Of a stretch of DNA of 64,000 nucleotides, positions 45,601 to 56,856 are shown piece by piece; the stretch's first letter is position 1; every line of letters starts with the position of its first letter. Origin of the DNA: Sclerotiophoma versabilis (lineage: Eukaryota > Ascomycota > Dothideomycetes > Pleosporales > Didymellaceae). The stretch covers positions 1,178,001-1,242,000 of the forward strand of contig JAAROD010000054.1 in the NCBI GenBank assembly GCA_012274445.1. Reading direction: 5' to 3'. The notes under the pieces were generated by a model that worked only from the letters and a program-made list of their open reading frames with translations, had not been told where the DNA came from and searched no databases. A program made the position numbers and the translations under genes.

Positions 45601-46960
45601 TGATAATGGTATGCCCATCGATGCCGGTGTCCATCGAAAGTCTTGGTCTCGGAGAACCGTGAAAACCGACACCACTTACCAGGCTTCGATTCCGGCATCT
45701 GAGCCCGACATCTCCTGCACTGCAACTGGTCTGACTCCTTTACACTTCGCGGCCTTGACGGGCAATTCGGTCATGACAAGGTTCCTTCTGAAACATGGCG
45801 CCAATCCGAATGCTCTGTCAAGATACAGAGAGTCCCCGATTCATCTCACGTTACGCAAATCTCTGCACGGGCCAAAGTATGACGACGATTGGACCGACTC
45901 ACACTGGAGAGTAGAGTGCTTGTTCGATCTGCTGGACGAAGAAGACGACGTCGATGCAGTTTATGCGAATATAACCAACCATCGCGAGGGCGTGCTCTGT
46001 GCGCTGCTCGCAGACCCTAGAACCGACTTGACGATCAAAGACTATCAGAATGAGCAGCCTTTGCACTGTGCCGAGTATGGGAAACCTGGGAGTGTGTGGA
46101 TAGTCAAGAAACTGGTATCTAGAGGGGCAAATCCATTTGAGAGGAACTTGAAGCAGCAGAACGCACTGCACCTCGCTAGCCGAGCTGGCGACCATGATGC
46201 GGTCGCTGTTCTACTTGCTCTAGGAGTCGAGTCTGCCTCGTCAGATAAAGAGGGACTCAATGCTCTTCATCATGCCGCACGAAGTGGAAACTACGAAACA
46301 ATCTCACTTCTTCTGAAAACAGCAAGGGCAACAGGACCAAGCCTGGTCACAAAGAAGGACACCTTGGGTCGGAATTTGCTCCATCACCTGTCCTCGACTT
46401 ACAAAGCCCGAAAAGAGACAATAAAGTTGCTGCTTGACAACGAGGTAGACGGCTCAGCGTTGGACGCATCTGGTGACTCACCCCTGGCGACCTACTTCAA
46501 AAAGCATCGGCTAGCATTAAATGACGATGTCTGTGAGTTGTTGGTTTCGGTCGAGGGAAGCTCTGCTTTTGTTGACAAGGACGGGCGAAACCTGGGACAC
46601 TTATGCGTTTCAACTTTGGCCTGCAGAGTTCAAGTTTTGGAGGTTTTGAGAGAGCATGGTGTCGATCTGACACAGAAAGATTTGCAGAGCAGGACACTCT
46701 TGCATTGTGCTGCGATCAGAGGATCTGTCACTAAAGAACTCGTGCACCACCTTCTTCATGTTGTGGGCGTCGAGTTGAATGCCGAAGATGCATCCGGAAA
46801 AACAGCGTTGCAGCATGCAGCAGAGATGGTTGCAAAGGACCACCATCCAGAAATGTATGATTCCAAACGTTGGGACAGAACCGAAAGGCTTTTATTGGAA
46901 TCAGAGGCGAGGCAACTAGTTGATCAAGTGATAAGGCAATTATTAGATGTTATGATTTGA
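42601..46960 (+). CDS. HET-NACHT-ankyrin NLR protein, 1436 aa
   Basis: Two exons, 42601-44162 and 44212-46960, joined through a 49-nt intron (GTACGT...GCGTAG). The splice restores the conserved GMFRWALCQLEML that follows NACHT domains and keeps frame (4311 nt). HET domain, about residues 25-170: YGILSHTWGEQEV, FWVDTCCIDKSNSQEL, RGWTLQELLAP. NACHT domain: Walker A GIPGCGKT (about 316-323), Walker B VYVVLDALDECTQ (about 416). Exon 2 then has LRKSLATLPQTLDQTYDRIL and, from about 770 to 1420, a long ankyrin array (DVNAQGGKYGNALQSASAAG and many more). Family knowledge: such STAND/NLR proteins control heterokaryon incompatibility and innate-type responses; ankyrin repeats sense ligand, NACHT oligomerises, HET triggers cell death. 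No stop or frameshift was seen. The start ATG follows an open frame from 42460, so an upstream start is possible. Confidence 0.92.
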
Positions 46961-47335
46961 CAACAGCCACAAGCGCACAGAGTCACGTGTAAGCGAGAGC
47001 ATCGACGTACTTTCGGTGTTTGGTCGGATTTTCTGAGCCAACGTTACGGGGGCTGCGCAGCCATGGTGTTTGCTTGACGGTAGATGGCGGGCACAGTTGA
47101 GGAATGGGCGCGTTCGGGCGCGTGCGGTGGATCATTCGGAGCCTTGAACGTGTTTGCTAAACATTCAACGTCATCAGCACACAGTGTAATAATGGCTCAC
47201 CCCATGGAATACCATCAAAGCACTAACTTAATCGGACAGCTCACAGGAAAACTACGCTTCGATTTCGTTCATGAGGAGCGAATTAGAACCTTGGGGTTTT
47301 ACAGAAGTGTGGCCGAGGCGCTTAGTTGGAGGTGA
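46961..47335. other. Short spacer downstream of the NLR
   Basis: No gene supported. Leads directly into an orphan ankyrin fragment. Confidence 0.4.
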
Positions 47336-47473
47336 GTGAAGACGCTGCTTGACAATGACGCCGACGTCCACGCACATGATGGACACTACGGCAACGCACT
47401 GCAGGCAGTTTCGTACAGAGGCCACAAACAGGTGGTCGAGATGCTGCTTGACGCATGTGCTCACCAGCCCTAG
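47336..47473 (+). pseudogene. Orphan ankyrin-repeat fragment
   Basis: 45 codons read as about one and a third ankyrin repeats (LLDNDADVHAHDGHYGNAL, QAVSYRGHKQVVEMLL), preceded by TGA at 47333 and followed by TAG. The wording closely resembles repeats of the NLR upstream (GGRYGNALHAAS, GHEQVVRTL). It therefore looks like the remains of a second NLR or of a partial tandem duplication, cut next to the LINE. Confidence 0.75.
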
Positions 47474-47480
47474 GAAGACG

Positions 47481-50400
47481 TTACTTTGGCAGAGCGCCAA
47501 TAAGTGATGACTCAAAGCTGATAGCATGCGCCACATCACATCTATTCTTAGGGGTGCGCCAGATGGCATAGCGCGGAATATAGAACGATAGAATACAGCT
47601 ACTCCCCCAACGCGCTAATGCAGGCTCATGGATACGTTGACACGCTAGCACGACCCGAAGCTGTGGCGTGCCTAGGATGGTCCTGGCGTTGTCTCGTCCG
47701 GACAGGTTGGCGAAGATGCGGTTCCAGAGATTCCTGCGCTTGCTGCAGTAGAGGAGGATGTGTGCGACGGTCTGTCGTCTTGCTCCGCAGTCGCAGCGCA
47801 GGCTAGTGACATCTGGCACTCTTCGGGCGAAGAGGAAGTTGTTGAACCCAATCTTCTCAGTGCGCAGCTGTATTAGCAACGCGCTCTCCCGCTTAGATCG
47901 CCCCTTATAGAGCTGAAGAACTTTCTTTGTAGGTGTAAGCATGTGTCTGTAGGTTGTTCAGCCTTTTGTGTCCTTGCGCCACTTCGCTATCCATGCCCGC
48001 TCTGCCTGTGTCTTGCACCATCTTTTCACTGTTGTCCGTATAGTGAACAGCTGGGGAGGCGTGTCCGCTGGTAAGCTTCTGTGACCATCCTCCCTCCATC
48101 CGGTGGCTTCTTTAGCCGCCTTGTTAACGACCTTGTTTCTAGGTATGCCCACATGGGCTGGTATCTATCGGACGGTCACTGTTCGTCCTGTGTCCTAAAG
48201 TTCCTGGACCTGGCGTGCAATGTCCGCGAGGATGTAGGCGCCTAAATCATCCTTCCGCCTTGGCGATAGACCAGATGGCAGCTTGGTTGTCTGTGTATAT
48301 AGCGACGTTTTGTCTCGAGCCGTTTCGACTTGCATACTCTTAAGCGATCTGCAGTGCTAAGCTGATGCCTTGTAGCTCTGCTGCGTATACTTCGATGCCG
48401 CTACCGTCTGTGTAAACGCTGAGGCTGTTTCCTTTCACGTGCTCTCTGTCGTGTCGCGCCCGCGCCTCCTCAGTGGTCGCATCAATGTAGGTGGTCGGGC
48501 CTCGTCTCCAGGGTAGAGTGAGGAAGCATGGTATCTGCTCTTGTCTGTCAAAGTCGTAGGTTTGCCTGCTTTTCATGTCGCTGCGAACCTTCTGCCATGA
48601 GCTGGAGTATCTGGTGCGGGCCTTGTCTGCGACTGTCGGCTGCGTTGTGCTCGTCTGAAACCCTGAGGTGGCTGCTATGTCGGTGCTTGATAACAGTTGA
48701 GTGACCGTGTCTCTATATCTGCTGCTCGATAGGTAGGAGGAATGCCTTGACATTAAGTGCGGCGTTTGATGTGGCTTTATAGGCTCCGCATATAGCTCTT
48801 GCTGCTCTTGCTTGTAGGCTCTTTAGTGTATTGAGTGTTTTCTTCGTGTACAATTTTCCCTTAGCACTTGCGTTTGACTATATTGAGTATGCGTACATTA
48901 TCTGCGGTAGCATAGTGCCTGCGTATATCTGTCGCATGTCTATAAGGCTGGCGCCCTAATTTAATCCCCTAAGGCAGCTCAGAGCGTTGACTGTCCTTGT
49001 TGCTTTTCGTCTGATCCCTTCTGTGTGCTGCTTCCAGTGTAGCTTTGTGTCCATCGTCAGTCCGAGGTACTTGCACGTTGTTTTAGGTTGTATCTCGCCC
49101 TACTTAGTTTGAATTGGTGCTTCTGTGTTGATGCGCTTGCGTGATCTAGTAAAGTAGGCGAGCTGGAACTTATTTAGGGCGAAGACTGATGCGAGTGTAT
49201 CAGCCTATCGTTGCGCCTTCTTAAGGATCTTGCTCAGTGTCTTACACGTCTGCTCCGTCGTCTTGCCCCACGCAAGGATGCCAACGTCGTCTATGTAGCC
49301 TGTCAACATGGCGTCTAGTGCTTGGTTGCATTTTTCTATTAGGTCTGCCTTGTAGAAGAGGTAAAGGATAGGTGACTGTGGCGATCCCTGGGTATGCCTG
49401 TGTTGATCCTATACGCTAGCGACTGGAAGCCGTCAATTGCGATGCTTGTATGTCTGTTGTTAAGGAAGCTTGCCATCCACCTTATTATGTTCTTATCTAC
49501 TCGCCTCTTCCGCAGATCGTAGAGCAGTCGTGTGTGCGAGACATTGTCAAAGGCGCCAGAAACGTCGAGCAGCAAGAGACCAGCTACCTGACTAGTGTTC
49601 TGGTTTTGTGCTTTGTATATCTTATAGGTGACAGCGTAGAGAGCGTGCTCAGTTAAGCGCATTTTCCTGCCACCCAGTGTGTCGGCGGAAGGATGTAATA
49701 GGTCTCAGCTAGGTAGCTGAGCCGTCGTGCTATGACTGCATCTACAATCTTGCCTGTAGTGTTTATCAGCGCAATGGGTCTGTACGACTTCAGTATTGTG
49801 TAGTTGTCTTTGCCCGGCTTGCGTAAGACGACCGTTGTCAACTCACAAAAGTAAACTGGGCAGTATCCCAACTGTAAGCTCTGGTTAAAGATCCTCGTCA
49901 GATGGGGTACAAGGTGGACCGCTCCTACTTGCAGAGCTTTGTTGGCGATACCATCTGGGCTAGGTGCTTTGAGAGGTGCCGCTGCTCGAATGGCGTCCCT
50001 AACCTCTTTCTCTGTTAATGACGGCATAACTCCTTGATTGTCGTACTGTGCGTCTCGTATATCCTCTAGATCTGCTTCTGGTAGTCCTGGAAAGAAAGCC
50101 TTACGGAACACCTCCGCTTTGGCTTTCGGGTCTGTTATCTCCTCCTGTGTCTCTAGATGTTGTATGGCCGGTGTGGCTATAGGAGCCTCGTTTCCTCTTG
50201 TCTTTGCCCACTTGACTAGTCTCTACAATGCTTCTGGCGACTTCGCGGCCTGCTCTACCTGTTGTCTGTGGGCATCTCTTAGCGCTTTCTTGATCGTTCT
50301 TGCTTTGTGGTTTCTTGCTGCGCGGTAAGTCTCCCACGACTTGTCTGTGTGGCGCCGGCTGTGCTCTCTCTTAAGTCTCTTCGCTTCCGCAAGCACTGCG

Positions 50401-51357
50401 CTGCACTCTTCTAACCAACCACTTCTGGCTCAGTCTGACGGGTGTGTGTGTGTGGTGTTGCTTTTTCGGCTGCCTTCTAGATTACCTCAACGACCTCTTG
50501 AACATATGTATCAAGCGCTGTCTTATTTGTAGGTCAGCGAAGTGGCGGTAAAGCCTGCCTGAGCGTTTTGTGGTACATTCCTTCGTCTAGTCGTTTCCAA
50601 TCTCGTTTTGGTAGTCTTTCTAGCTGCTGTATCCTCATGTCTATTACCGTACTGATGGGAAGATGGTCGGAGTCGTGGTCGAGGTCTCGGTCGACTTGGC
50701 TTCTGATCACCCGATCGACCAGGCCCACCGTCACCAGGCAAAGATCAATAGTCGTGCGCGAGGTCCTTTCTTCATATGTGATGGCTCCGGGAGGCAGTGT
50801 AGCGTTTAGATTGAAGTCCTCTATGATTGCCAGGTCTGCAGACTTAGAATTGGTGTATCTTACGTTTGCGCCTCCCCACAAGGGGTGGTGCAGGTTGAAG
50901 TTGCTAAGCAGAATCTGCTTAAGACTCATTATTGTGCAGAATTATACAAATGTCTGTTAGCACGGTATTATTGCTCTCGCTGCGTCTGGCCGGATTATAG
51001 ATGTTGTAGATGATAAGGTGTTGGCCCTCCCGTTGATCGTCGCTGAACTCAATTGTGAGCGAGCAGATGTCCCTGCTGTGCTCCTTGAAGTGCTACTTCT
51101 TGTGGTCTAATCTTTTGTTGATGAAGAAGCATACCCTGGCGGGTCCTGACTCTTCTTCTGCTGGGCAGCACAGATGAAAGACATCTTTTGCTGGGCGGTG
51201 TGTTGTCGGCGCGAAGGGGTTCCTCTATGGCTCCTGGATGGCTAGAATGTCGTACTTGTAGATCCTAGGGTCCCGCAGCATGCTCGCTATTACCATGTCT
51301 CTTGATTTGTGTACGTTGTACTCTAGTATGCTTAGTGTGGTTTGTCTGTTTATGCAT
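47481..51357 (-). pseudogene. LINE ORF2 (endonuclease-RT-RNase H), broken
   Basis: Reading 51357 to 47481 in pieces. The AP-type endonuclease starts near 51350 (LEYNVHKSRDMVIAS, ILAIQEP) and includes NFNLHHPLWGG and HDSDHLPIS. The reverse transcriptase has LKAPSPDGIANKALQ, LKSYRPIALINTTGKIVDA, LLLDVSGAFDNVSHTRLLYD and the catalytic box GYIDDVGILAWG near 49286. In the RNase H part, SVYTDGSGI runs straight into EVYAAELQGISLAL, so the segment that normally separates the first Asp from this Glu is missing, an internal deletion of roughly 35 codons by family comparison. PAHVGIPRNKVVNKAAKEAT follows. The C-terminal zinc-type motif is CDCGARRQTVAHILLYC. Non-functional. Confidence 0.85.
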
Positions 51358-51539
51358 TGTTATCGGAGTCGATCTCTATGTGGCGGCTGCTGTTGTTCTG
51401 TATTGCTTGGGCGTTGAGCCTAGTTGATTCCAGAGCTCTTCTGCTAGGTATGATCTGTCGATGCGGTCTTTGGCTCGCGCTGACCTGTGTTGATGGGATC
51501 TCCTGATCTGATGGGTTGATAGCAGTTCCGGCATTTGTT

Positions 51540-53028
51540 CTCTTTTGTCCTCAACCAGTCTGCGGTCAGTTCCTGGTAAGCTGAATCAGCTGCATAACTG
51601 CCGCTGGTTGACTGGGCCTTCGCCTTCGGATTGAAGATGTCGGAATATCAATCTGCGCGTTTCGTCCGGCTGTTTGCGAAACGTGGTGGTAGCGTGGCTG
51701 CATCTCGTACGCGGCCCTTGCCTTGGCCATCTTGTCCTTCCTGGTAGGGCACTGGCGGCTCTATGCTTCGTGCTCGCCGCGGCAGGCGGCACATTTCCTA
51801 GTTATGGTTTGTCCGGCCCTTGATGGGCAGTCGCGGGTGTCGTGCTCCTGCGCACAGTGGCTACATGCTGTTGCTGCCTTGCACTGGGTTCCTATGTAGC
51901 TGTATCTTTAGCACTTAAAGCACTGCTTTACTTGGCACTGTTGCTTGTATCGCTCGCACTGGAAGACTTCGCCCTGCCAGATTAGACCCTCGTCGATGAT
52001 CTTGTTGGCGTCTTCTGCTTTGGTGAACTTAATGGTGATGGTTGTTGCTGTCTTAGCAGCAGCGTCTCTGGTAAGCCAGCCTATGTGTATAATCTCTGCC
52101 TAGGGTATGAACAGTTGGTTGTCCTGCAGTATCTGCGCTTTAATCTCGTCGATCTTACTTATGTCTATTGTGCTCGTGCATATGCCGTGTGCGAGGACGC
52201 TGAACGTTGGGATCTGCACTGTAGTCCTGCTGCTAATGCAGTAGGCCTAGTCGTCTGCAAACTGTCGCAGCACCTTAACTTCGCTGCTGCTTGCTGTCTT
52301 GATGCTTAGTCTCCGCTCTTTAGCTAGTTAGATAAGACAATCTTTACGCTTGCTATATTCTTATTGCCGCTTTGCTTGATAGCACGCTGGATATATAGTT
52401 TGAGATTACTAGGGTTTATAGCCCTTAGCCTCTGTATAGTAAGCAGGTCTCTAATGTTTATGATGACCTTACGCTGCGTCTGCGCAGATAGCTGTTTAAC
52501 ACTTTGTGCATTGTATGTACCTGCTAGCAGGACACCCCTGGCTGCCGCCGCAGCGTAGCTTATTAGTCTATTCGCCTGCTCTTGTGGTCTTTTGTTCCTG
52601 ATCTCTCGCGCTACCTCCAGCGTTGCTTTACCCACCTCTGTGGCGTCCTTGGCTGCCGCCCGCGCCTCCTCTGCTGTGTTGCTATTCTGTTGTATGTTCA
52701 CTGCTGACTGTTAAACGAGTTCTACAGTTGATCTGAGCTCGTTCTTAATCGCATCGAGGGCCTGCGCCGTGTGTTCCGCTGTGGCCTTGGCCTCAGTCTG
52801 CGCGATGCTGAGCGCGTCGGAGATGGCGCTCAGGTCCGGTGTGTGCTGCATCTTTAGGACGAACGTCAGTGAGCCGCGGATGATGTCGCTGACAATGTCT
52901 GCAGGCATGGTCTGGCTGCCAGTGCGCTCGAGGAGGTGCAGTACGTCGTGCAGGAAAGTGCTGAGGCATGTAGCGTGCTCGTGAATTGGGATTGGCCATG
53001 CCGACCGTCGAGGCCACGGTGTCGCCAT
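51540..53028 (-). pseudogene. LINE ORF1 (gag-like, CCHC zinc knuckles), broken
   Basis: N-terminal part at 53028-52711 (helical, THTPDLSAISDAL-like text ending at a TAA), continuing as 52701-52324, then IPTFSVLAHGI, KIDEIKAQILQDNQLFIP and GWLTRDAAAKTATTITIKF. Three zinc knuckles follow between about 51960 and 51740: CFKC...GTQC, CSHCAQEHDTRDC and CAACRGEHEA-stop-SRQC. The third is interrupted by TAG in place of TGG. This layout is typical of Tad1 ORF1 RNA-binding proteins. Confidence 0.82.
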
Positions 53029-53040
53029 GACGCCTCAGGA

Positions 53041-53649
53041 GTAGTGGGCGCTGCTCCTGGGTGCTGGCTAGTCGAACGGCGTCTCTAGCGGACGTCTGCG
53101 TGCGATAATCTACGTTGAATTAGCTAGCTTGACACAGCCCCGCGTCTGTCACGTGCTGCTCGATTCAGTAAGTTACACTAATCACCACGGTTTCCATTGT
53201 GGCTGCAAGGCTGTGGCTGTGAATGCATCTGTCAGCACAAGGCACTGCCCACAACCGTAGTGCTTTGGCATGTTCACTTCACACAGGATAATAAGGATGA
53301 TGATTTGTGTCCCTCTATAAATTGAGATGTCATTCAACTGTTACACTTGCTTGCACAATCGGCTCCCGGTCCACGCATCACACAGCACACTCAGCCTGTA
53401 TACAATTGCTTCTCCAGACTTCAAACTATCTATCTTTGCAAGCGCGCTATTGATTCCTATAGCATGGGGTTGAGTTATCACGCGTCGAATTTGGTGTGTT
53501 GATGTGGTACCCCGGACGTTGGGTGCCGCTGGGCGTTATTTGTCCGTGCACGGTAAGTTAGCCGAACATCGCCAAGAGTGCAACGCTGACTTAATTCTAT
53601 AAAGCCAGTCTATCGCCTAACGACAAAGACTTAACATCGCAACGTCAGA
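53041..53649. other. Intergenic region
   Basis: No coding sequence. A segment near 53550-53600 (GGTAAGTTAGCCGA...CAACGCT) resembles text near 58520-58555, suggesting a shared short repeat. Confidence 0.4.
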
Positions 53650-54033
53650 ATGGCATGCACTAAATCCCCGAGACGGGTTGTTCTTCGATTCAATGCTAAG
53701 TACGACCTCGATGAGCCAGCAATCATCAACAAATACCTTGAATTAACCCAATCTGGAGAGATACGCTATTTTATCCACTCAATACCTCCCAGAAATTCGT
53801 CTAAAGCCCATACCGTCCTCGATATCCATTGCGACCAGCACCAAAATGTGAACCTCAACGAAATTTCATATGAGGTTTTTCTTGTGCAGAAAAAGGGTGA
53901 TTTGTAAGTCTCACCAGACTGCGAGATACGTAGCTAAGTCTCCGTCAGCGTCTTAGAACAGCTCGATGATGATGCGTGCAAGAAGGCGAGCAGGCTTTGC
54001 CGAGAGTTGGACTGGGGCACTGACCGTCGCTAA
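53650..54033 (+). CDS. Hypothetical two-exon protein, 112 aa
   Basis: Exons 53650-53903 and 53949-54033 flank a 45-nt intron (GTAAGT...CCGTCAG). The join keeps frame to a TAA (339 nt). The protein is charged, starts MACTKSPRRVVLRFNAKYD, has a beta-like centre (EIRYFIHSIPPRN, AHTVLDIHCDQHQNVN) and a helical C-terminus (LEQLDDDACKKASRLCREL). No known family recognised. A perfect donor and maintained frame support a real gene. Confidence 0.6.
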
Positions 54034-55789
54034 TCCGATGAATTGCCTGGAGTGTCACTGTGGCACACAGGGCAATCTCCGGGCAGACCTGAGTCTTGCG
54101 GAACAAGGCTCATTGGCAAATCCCGCAGGGCCCCGGACGCAGGTACGCAGAGTGTTTGATTGGGACGGGCAGAGGCTGACGCGCATCGAATGTATTCTTG
54201 TCTGGTAAGATGCGCGGGTGTTCGGGAACAACTCGCATATGTTTTGACTCTAATGTTGCACATCTTGGCGCGGCCTCAATGGTATGGGCGAACCCTAGAT
54301 GAGGAGGTAGTGCATTATATGTACTTTCTACTCCGCCAAGCAGCTTTCTAGTTTGCAGGTACAATCAGTGCGAAATAAGCTAGAAATATGGTTTGGGGCA
54401 TTGCGGCGCGTAGTGAGAGAGGCTGCAACAGTAGCGCGCCTTAGACATGGGACTCTTTGGGGCATGTGGTCAGGCACAATAGTTATACACGATGATTGGA
54501 ACCGCTTTACGGCACGCGAATACGAGTCAGCGCTTATTTCGCCTTATCATGTCTTCTGCAGTTGGTCACAGGCAGCTTTCACTGGTGTGGCTTGGCGCGA
54601 CACAACCTTGTCATCAGGATTAGAGTCAACCACGGAGAGGAACAGGGTATGGCTGGATGGTAGCACCGGCCGCATTCAAGGCTGTGAACATGTCATTGGC
54701 AATAATACCGATGAAGGAGCCGATGAAATGAAGAGCGAGTTTGCAACACAACCCAGCTCGCAACGTTCCTACGTTCTGAATGCTTCACCTTCGACCCGGC
54801 CAGCCATGGTTTGCGTTCCAGCACCCTGTGGGCGCACTGTACTTCAGCGGTATCCTCTTTAACAGAACACAGTTCAGTATCGCAAGCCTGCCTGGAGAGT
54901 CACAGTGCTACTGCCTTTGTCGTGCTCCACTCGCCGCTGCTGTCTTTCGCTCGCTCACTGTATCAAGATTTTGCTGTAACCAGATTTCCAATCTATAGAG
55001 GGCTTTCGTCAGGGCAGAATGTTGGAAGTATCTGTGCATTAGCTAACCTCAATGAAGGCAAGACTATGCTAAGCGATGCAGGGGCCCTTGTAGGCTACGT
55101 GTGCCATGTGAGTGGACCGGAAGCCGATTGTGCAAGTGTACGCCACTCAATACATCTTAGTCACTGGAGCCTTCCATGGTACAGACTCTTGGTCTTCGCT
55201 CCTCCTGGCAACTTTGTCTTTTCTCACTCGCGAAGGTCTATCTTCCGGCTCTTCTTGCGTAGCAGCCTTGCGCTTACAACCGCGGGTACCCTTGTCCTTC
55301 TTTGCTGCAGCCTTGTCTTTGCCATCACGCTGTATCCGTGACTGCAGAACCCAGCGTCTTGTCTAGAAAGGAAAGCGCTTCGTCCTTTTTCAGCAGCTTA
55401 GCCTTAATGATGTTAGAATAGGTCCCTTTAAGCTTGTGCGCAGCAGCTTGGCTTCAAGGAGTAATAAGGATTGATCCTTTTGGCGATTGCAGTGAGTAGT
55501 CGGAAGGCAGCTCTGCTGGATGGTATGGTGATCGCACAATGTAAGGACAAGGGTTTGCCAGCTGTTCCTGAAACTCGTTTCTGGAATTTGAGCCTGGGCC
55601 TCCGAGAGCAAAATGTAAAAGCCAATTGTTAAAATAGTACGTTTTATAAAGATTAGATCAACTGACTTTAGCAATCGTGGTATGCTTTGCATAGGCTTTG
55701 ACAAAGGTCTACTTCTAGGCCGACCCCCACTGGGCTGAGAGTTGAATAACTGCCATCCTTCGGTCGTGCAAATTTGTGTCAGCCTCAGA
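54034..55789. other. Long intergenic region, little supported
   Basis: The frames at 54353-54862 and 54811-55341 (plus) and 55390-55947 (minus) are open but have no domain, no good start and biased, low-information composition. They are treated as chance or decayed repeat. Confidence 0.35.
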
Positions 55790-56644
55790 ATGATGAAACT
55801 TGAGGATATGCTTGTTCGAATTGAGCCTTTCCGCCGCGAGATTCTATCCCTCCTCCAGCCGTTTGAGATATCGAAGCTCTTGAAAGCCACCCGCTGCAAG
55901 CTTTCAGAATGGGAAAAGAAAACGTACATGAATATATTGGACGACATTTTTGAAGACGGTTCAATAATTGGTCACATGGTTGAAGCTGGAATGACTGTCA
56001 GGATCCTTGGATCGGACATAAAGAGACTCCAGATGAGGTTGGAAAGTCCTCCAGCGTACTCGACATCCTCCACTCCAGAATATCATCTTTTTGTCCTTGT
56101 TTCGGAAGAATCGGATAACACTGCAACACTGGTTCGAGATTATCGTCAAGCTTCAGAACAAGGCTTTGTTCCGGATGACCTAAGTCTTGCTGAGCTTCAC
56201 ACTCGCTTCGATTCATCTGTTGCAACACAAATCGCTGATTTCTCTCGGTGGATTCTCTGCGCTCCATATCTGGCTGGTACTATGCCCAACATGGTACCCG
56301 GATGGATACCTTTCCTCAGTACTCGACCTCAGGTTCATGTACGCACGTACATATCGACATACAATGACTGCAATGGCAAGATTCTGCACATGGACCGCAG
56401 TCTTACTAGACAACTGTTTGGCATTGAGACAAGTAAGGGTTTACTTGCTGATCTCTCAAATTTGAGTACTTGGTGTCTGAAGATGAATAAATCTAGTACG
56501 ACTAGGGAGAAGCTGGAAGGTGATTTTACTATTAGCTTTCTCCATAATCTTCTAGAAGAAACTCAACGTCATGGAGAAGCTCAATTCTTGATCGTACACA
56601 CTCTGCATTCTTCAAACTGTTCCATTACTTTAAAACTCCAATAA
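55790..56644 (+). CDS. F-box-like protein, 284 aa
   Basis: ATG at 55790 (the frame is open back to 55742 without ATG). The N-terminus, about residues 8-48 (IEPFRREILSLLQPFEISKLL, WEKKTYMNILDDIFED), resembles a diverged F-box as found at the start of many fungal proteins. The rest (SRWILCAPYLAGTMPNMVPG, RTYISTYNDCNGKILHMDRS) is unrecognised but coherent. If the F-box is real, the protein would recruit targets to an SCF ubiquitin ligase; this is inference. The next gene also starts with an F-box. Confidence 0.6.
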   Translation: MMKLEDMLVRIEPFRREILSLLQPFEISKLLKATRCKLSEWEKKTYMNILDDIFEDGSIIGHMVEAGMTVRILGSDIKRLQMRLESPPAYSTSSTPEYHLFVLVSEESDNTATLVRDYRQASEQGFVPDDLSLAELHTRFDSSVATQIADFSRWILCAPYLAGTMPNMVPGWIPFLSTRPQVHVRTYISTYNDCNGKILHMDRSLTRQLFGIETSKGLLADLSNLSTWCLKMNKSSTTREKLEGDFTISFLHNLLEETQRHGEAQFLIVHTLHSSNCSITLKLQ

Positions 56645-56856
56645 TTTTAACGCCTAGAGAGGATAGAAATATCAAAATTGATTTTAATGCATTGTGCAAA
56701 TAGGAGTACGTTGTTTGAAAGTAGGTTTTCAGATCTTGAATAAGAGATGTAGTCATATTCTAGACTTAATTTTTAATCATTAATACTATTTAAGTTGGTA
56801 AACATAGCTCTTCTAAGATACCTGCTATAGTCCTTAAGATTACTTTCAAGCTTAGC

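Larger units (their letters stand above)
47474..53040 (-). mobile_element. Tad1-clade non-LTR retrotransposon (LINE), decayed
   Basis: The minus strand carries the full domain order of a Tad1-type LINE: ORF1 with CCHC knuckles, then ORF2 with endonuclease, reverse transcriptase, RNase H and a C-terminal Cys motif. Both ORFs are broken by many stops, and several fit RIP-type changes (TAA at 52711-52713 and TAG at 52100-52102 in place of CAA/CAG; TAG at 51761-51763 in place of TGG). The ends are approximate: no poly-A/T tract and no target-site duplication were identified. The left boundary abuts the ankyrin fragment. Confidence 0.88.

Noticed and set aside
54353..55341. Open plus-strand frames as a secreted or membrane protein gene
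   Set aside because: No ATG in good context, low-complexity Ser/Leu/Cys-rich translations, and overlapping frames of equal quality.
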